Source of the DNA: Pararhodobacter marinus | GTDB taxonomy: Bacteria; Pseudomonadota; Alphaproteobacteria; Rhodobacterales; Rhodobacteraceae | Reading direction: 5' to 3' | Assembly: GCF_003122215.1 (NCBI RefSeq) | Contig: NZ_QEYD01000009.1 | Coordinates: 1-64,000 of the forward strand | DNA length: 64,000 bases | In this document: positions 60,648 through 64,000 of the stretch, piece after piece | How the letters are laid out: each line of letters begins with the position of its first letter | Position numbering within the stretch: the stretch's first letter is position 1 | Notes under the pieces: model-generated | The model's database searches: none | Told to the model about the DNA's origin: nothing | The model's input: the letters and a program-made list of their open reading frames with translations, nothing else | Position numbers and translations under genes: made by a program

Positions 60648-61517
60648 ATGAGCATCGAATCCTGGGATGAAATCCGCACCGCGTGGCAGGTTGCGCGCGC
60701 GGGGACGGTCAGCGGCGCGGCCGAGATCCTGGGCGTTCACCATGCCACGGTGATCCGGCATATCGACGCGCTCGAGGCCCGGCTGGGCGTGAAGCTGTTC
60801 CAGCGGCACGCGCGCGGCTACACCCCGACCGAGGCAGGCAACGCGCTGGCGCAGGTGGGCCGCGTCACCGACGAGCAATTCGCCCAGCTCGGCACGCGGC
60901 TGACGGGCGTCGGCACCGGGATCGAGGGGGATCTGGTCATCACCACGCTGCCGGGCATCGTCCCGCTGCTGCGCCCGGCGCTCCTGACGCTCAACAAGAC
61001 CTATCCCGATCTGGTGCTGCGGGTGAAGACAGAGCGGCGGGTGCTGCGGCTGGAATACGGCGAGGCGCATGTGGCGCTGCGGGCAGGCAACCGCCCGACC
61101 GAACCCGACAATGTCGTGCAGCCGCTGCTGACCTGCCCCGTCTCTCTTTATGCCAGCCCCGCCTATCTGGAAGAACACGGCCGGCCCGCCGATGTGTCCG
61201 AGCTGCAACACCATCGGTTCGTGGCCGAGGAGCTGGACGACAACCGCGCGCCCTTCGCGCAATGGTTCGCCCGTCTCGACCCCGCGCCGCATGTCGTGTT
61301 CCGCTCGAACGAGGCCGAGGCGCGCCGCGTCGCCATCGCCGACGGGCTGGGTCTCGGGTTTCTCTTCGGGGAAGAGGATGCGGAGGATCTGGTCCAGGTC
61401 ATGCCCAGCCGCCCGGAATGGGATTTCACCATCTGGCTGGTCACCCATGTCGACCTGCACCGCACGCCCAAGGTTCAGGCGGCGGTTTCGGTGATCAAGC
61501 AGGCCTTCAAGCAATGA
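60648..61517 (+). CDS. LysR-family transcriptional regulator
   Basis: A 289-residue LysR-type regulator. The N-terminal winged helix-turn-helix covers residues 5-63 (WQVARAGTVSGAAEILGVHH, then EARLGVKLFQRHARGYTPTE). The C-terminal effector domain follows from about residue 90. It probably controls the downstream EamA exporter, with which it overlaps by 4 bases (ATGA), rather than the divergent pncA gene. The 239-bp gap to pncA may hold its operator. No clear T-N11-A palindrome was identified. Confidence 0.9.
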   Translation: MSIESWDEIRTAWQVARAGTVSGAAEILGVHHATVIRHIDALEARLGVKLFQRHARGYTPTEAGNALAQVGRVTDEQFAQLGTRLTGVGTGIEGDLVITTLPGIVPLLRPALLTLNKTYPDLVLRVKTERRVLRLEYGEAHVALRAGNRPTEPDNVVQPLLTCPVSLYASPAYLEEHGRPADVSELQHHRFVAEELDDNRAPFAQWFARLDPAPHVVFRSNEAEARRVAIADGLGLGFLFGEEDAEDLVQVMPSRPEWDFTIWLVTHVDLHRTPKVQAAVSVIKQAFKQ

Positions 61518-62470
61518 CCGACGCGTCCGGATCCCGGCCCGCCCCCGGCTATGGCGCGATGCGCGGCCGCCAGCAGGCGCTGCGCGGTCACGCGGCGATG
61601 CTGGGCTTTTCGGCGGCCGTGTCGGGGTCGTTCAGTCTGGGCGCGATGGTCGCCAACGACATCGCGCCGGTGGCGCTGACCTCGGTGCGGTTCCTGCTGG
61701 CCTCGGCGGTCCTGGCGGTGATGGTGGTGCTGTTGCCCGCCGCCGGGCGCCACGGCGCGCGCGGCTTCACGCGCGAGGACTTGCGCGCACCGTGGCGCTA
61801 CGCGGTGCTGGCGGTGTTCTATGGCGGCTATTTCGTCCTGATGTTCGAGGCGCTGAAGACCGCCGATCCGGTCCAGGCGGGCGTGATCTTCACCCTGACG
61901 CCACTGATGACCGCGCTGATCGCGGTGCCGCTTCTGGGCCAGAAGCTGTTGCCGCGGGTCGCGGGCGCTCTGGCCATCGGGGCGGTTGGCGCGGCCTGGG
62001 TGATCTTTCGCGGCGACTGGACGGCGATGGTTCGGTTCGAGATCGGGTTTGGCGAACAGCTTTATTTCGTCGGCTGCGCGCTGCATGCCTTTTACGCGCC
62101 CGCGCTGAAATGGCTGAACCGCGGGGAAAGCGCTTTTGTCACCGCCTCGCTGATGACGCTGGCCGGGTTCATCCTGTTCGCGACCTATGGCTGGCGCGAG
62201 ATCGCCGCGACCGACTGGCTGGCGCTGCCGGGGCGGGTCTGGTTGGTGCTGGCCTATCTGGTGGTGTTTGCAACCGCGCTGGCGGGGTCGGCGGTGCAGT
62301 TCGCCGCCCAGCGTCTGCCGGCTTCGCGGGTGATGGCCTATACTTATGGCACGCCCGCCTGGGTGATCCTGTGGGAACTGGCGCTGGGCCATGGTGTGCC
62401 CGGGGCGATCGTGCTGCCGGGAATCGCGCTGATCGCGGTGGCGCTTCTGGTTCTTTTGCGCGCGGACTGA
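61514..62470 (+). CDS. EamA/DMT-family transporter
   Basis: A 318-residue EamA exporter with ten predicted helices in two repeats (LTSVRFLLASAVLAVMVVL in the first half, and SRVMAYTYGTPAWVILWELA near the end). The start at 61514 overlaps the LysR stop. The much longer open frame upstream is antisense-like noise across the regulator. Coupling to a LysR gene suggests inducible export of a metabolite. The substrate is unknown. Confidence 0.88.
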   Translation: MTDASGSRPAPGYGAMRGRQQALRGHAAMLGFSAAVSGSFSLGAMVANDIAPVALTSVRFLLASAVLAVMVVLLPAAGRHGARGFTREDLRAPWRYAVLAVFYGGYFVLMFEALKTADPVQAGVIFTLTPLMTALIAVPLLGQKLLPRVAGALAIGAVGAAWVIFRGDWTAMVRFEIGFGEQLYFVGCALHAFYAPALKWLNRGESAFVTASLMTLAGFILFATYGWREIAATDWLALPGRVWLVLAYLVVFATALAGSAVQFAAQRLPASRVMAYTYGTPAWVILWELALGHGVPGAIVLPGIALIAVALLVLLRAD

Positions 62471-62627
62471 GCCGCGCGGGCCGCCATGCGCCTTCCGACT
62501 TCACGGCTTTATTTCTTGCCTTTGTCGCCCGTCCGGCGCAGCATTCGCGGCGTTTGAAAAAGACTATTTTCTGCGCTGCGAGCCTTTCTGGTTCCGGTCG
62601 CGGGCAAGTGACAGCGAAAGGAGCGGC

Positions 62628-62807
62628 ATGGGCCCGCATCTCCGATCACGGTTTGGCCGCCGCCCCTTGTGCATCGCATCAGCGCAGCCCCGGCCTGGCG
62701 TGCCAGCTTGCGGAACGCCTTGCCCTGCGCCTTGCACAGGCGCCGCGCGGCCCTTTGAACAGGCCGGGTCGACCGGCCGAGCATTTCTTACCAGGAGGAC
62801 AAGATGA
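62628..62807 (+). CDS. Possible 59-codon leader ORF before the LCCL gene
   Basis: A 59-codon frame begins at ATG 62628 after AAAGGAG and ends with a TGA that overlaps the ATG of the LCCL-protein gene (ATGA). The layout suggests translational coupling. However, the peptide is Arg/Pro/Cys-rich, has no recognisable domain and uses codons that are rare in this window (CGA, AGG, AGA, TCA), so it may be chance. It occupies most of the 333-bp gap 62471-62803, where nothing else was recognised. Confidence 0.2.
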   Translation: MGPHLRSRFGRRPLCIASAQPRPGVPACGTPCPAPCTGAARPFEQAGSTGRAFLTRRTR

Positions 62808-64000
62808 TTCATGTTTTCACCCCCACCCGCCCGCGGGCCGTGGCTGCGCTGGCCCTGATCGGCAGCATGAGCGCCAGCGGCGCCTTCGCCTGCCCGGACT
62901 GGAGCCTGCAGGGCACGCCCATCGCATTCGGGTCCGAACAGCTCTGGGTGCCGCAGGCCGTGGATGTCGTGGCGGGCGGGAATGTCGATCTCGCCACCTG
63001 TCCCGTCGAGGGCTATGGCTGGGTGATCACGCAGCCGGATTTCGACTTCACCTTCTCGGAAAACGATGCCGGGCGCGAGCTGGAGCTGCGGGTCGAGGGG
63101 ACCTGCGATACCGTGCTTCTGGTCAACGATGCCTCGGGGACGTGGCATTTCAACGACGACGACCGCGAGCTCAATCCCGGGATCCGTATCCCGAACGCGC
63201 CCGCCGGGGCCTATGACATCTGGGTCGGAACGTATGCGCCGCAGACCTGCGCGGCGCGGCTGGTTCTGGAAACCTTCGGCACGCCGCCGGGGGGCGGTTC
63301 GCAAGGCGGCGCGTCGCAGGGCGGCGATGGCGGGGGCGGGATGCAGGCGATGGCCGATCCCGGCAACCTGACCGATTACCGCGACCGGGTCGGGCAGAGC
63401 TTTACCTTCACCGTGACCGGCACGGACCGGGGATCGGTCTGGGGCTCGGATATCTATACCGACGATTCCGCGCTGGCGGCGGCGGCGGTTCATGCCGGGG
63501 CGATCGGCATGGGCGAAACCGGGCCGGTGACGGTGACGATCCTGCCGGGGCAGCAAAGCTATCAGGGCTCGCCCGCGAACGGGGTGACCACGTCGGATTA
63601 CGGCTCGTGGAGCGGCAGCTACCAGTTCGTCCTGCCCGAGGCCGCCGTGGAACCGGCGCCCGCCAGCCTGACCGATTACCGTGACCGCGTGGGCCAGACC
63701 TTCCGCTTCAGCGTGACGGGATCGGATCGCGGTTCGGTCTGGGGATCGGGGCCCTATACCGACGATTCGGCGGTGGCCGTGGCGGCGGTTCATGCTGGCG
63801 CCCTGGCCGTCGGCGAAACCGGCGTGGTCGAGATCCGCATCGTGCCCGGCCAGCAAAGCTATCAGGGGTCGAGCGCGAATGGCGTCACGACCTCGAATTA
63901 CGGCTCGTGGCAGGGCAGCTACGATTTCGTGGGTCACGAGGCCGCACCGGCGCCCGCGCCGGCAGCAGAAGCCCCGGCCGCACCGTCGGCAGGCAAGTAA
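62804..64000 (+). CDS. Secreted protein with two tandem LCCL domains
   Basis: A 398-residue exported protein. The signal peptide ends at AFA (residue 29). An N-terminal cysteine-containing beta-rich domain covers 30-158. A Gly/Ser/Gln linker (160-182) leads to LCCL domain 1 (about 189-275), a Pro/Ala linker, LCCL domain 2 (289-375) and an Ala/Pro tail. Each LCCL copy has YTDDS, AAVHAGA, PGQQSYQGS, NGVTTS and YGSW, in exact 100-residue register. LCCL domains occur in secreted and surface proteins. The ligand is unknown. AGGAGG precedes the ATG. The TAA is the last codon of the window. Confidence 0.85.
   Translation: MIHVFTPTRPRAVAALALIGSMSASGAFACPDWSLQGTPIAFGSEQLWVPQAVDVVAGGNVDLATCPVEGYGWVITQPDFDFTFSENDAGRELELRVEGTCDTVLLVNDASGTWHFNDDDRELNPGIRIPNAPAGAYDIWVGTYAPQTCAARLVLETFGTPPGGGSQGGASQGGDGGGGMQAMADPGNLTDYRDRVGQSFTFTVTGTDRGSVWGSDIYTDDSALAAAAVHAGAIGMGETGPVTVTILPGQQSYQGSPANGVTTSDYGSWSGSYQFVLPEAAVEPAPASLTDYRDRVGQTFRFSVTGSDRGSVWGSGPYTDDSAVAVAAVHAGALAVGETGVVEIRIVPGQQSYQGSSANGVTTSNYGSWQGSYDFVGHEAAPAPAPAAEAPAAPSAGK

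Noticed and set aside
60683-61513. Upstream extension of the second EamA frame across the LysR gene
   Set aside because: It is an out-of-frame shadow of the LysR gene. The ATG overlapping the LysR stop gives the normal transporter length.

Overview
The window is high-GC DNA from an alphaproteobacterium, most likely a member of the Rhodobacteraceae. The evidence is the translation and transcription gene set, a complete BztABCD/AapJQMP-type amino-acid ABC transporter, an ATP12-type F1 chaperone, a putative rhamnosyltransferase-type gene, a DUF1304 gene and the order yidC-MOSC-engB-argB. No rRNA, CRISPR array, prophage or intact insertion sequence was seen.

Region 1 (1-19907, mainly minus strand) is the transcription/translation superoperon. 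Read right to left it runs tRNA-Trp, secE, nusG, rplK, rplA, rplJ, rplL, rpoB, rpoC, then a four-gene interruption (hypothetical, MFS, EamA exporter, glycosyltransferase), then rpsL, rpsG, fusA and the first codons of tuf. Terminators follow secE, rplA and rpoC. Promoter-like sites precede tRNA-Trp, rplJ and rpsL.

Region 2 (19908-21967) is a divergent junction. It holds a candidate rod-shaped structured RNA, a delta-class carbonic anhydrase gene, and about 0.6 kb without a gene that ends in a possible promoter for the spc genes.

Region 3 (21968-35754, plus strand) is the spc/alpha cluster: rpmC rpsQ rplN rplX rplE rpsN rpsH rplF rplR rpsE rpmD, then a 4-kb interruption (exported hypothetical, cytochrome P450, AspT/YidE-type transporter), then rplO secY adk, then rpsM rpsK rpoA rplQ. 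The rpsJ-rplP part of S10 is not here. The layout fits one inversion with a breakpoint between rplP and rpmC.

Region 4 (35755-48719, mostly plus strand) holds a DUF1304 protein, a DegP/Q-type protease, a TPP-dependent enzyme (minus), rarA, a tightly overlapping crcB-rluC-HAD-ATP12 operon, and bztABCD.

Region 5 (48765-58968, minus strand) contains yidC-MOSC-engB-argB-[4Fe-4S protein]-sixA with overlapping ends, then 1.4 kb with no convincing gene but many palindromes, then a GGDEF/EAL gene, ttcA, yidD and a DUF523 gene. A 20-bp inverted repeat (19/20 paired) ends two bases before the yidC start codon. It looks like a translational control element.

Region 6 (59056-64000) holds an SDR oxidoreductase, nicotinamidase, a LysR regulator coupled to an EamA exporter, and a secreted protein with two tandem LCCL domains that ends exactly at the window edge.

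All promoter, hairpin and RNA calls were made by eye. No folding, homology search or transcript data was available.
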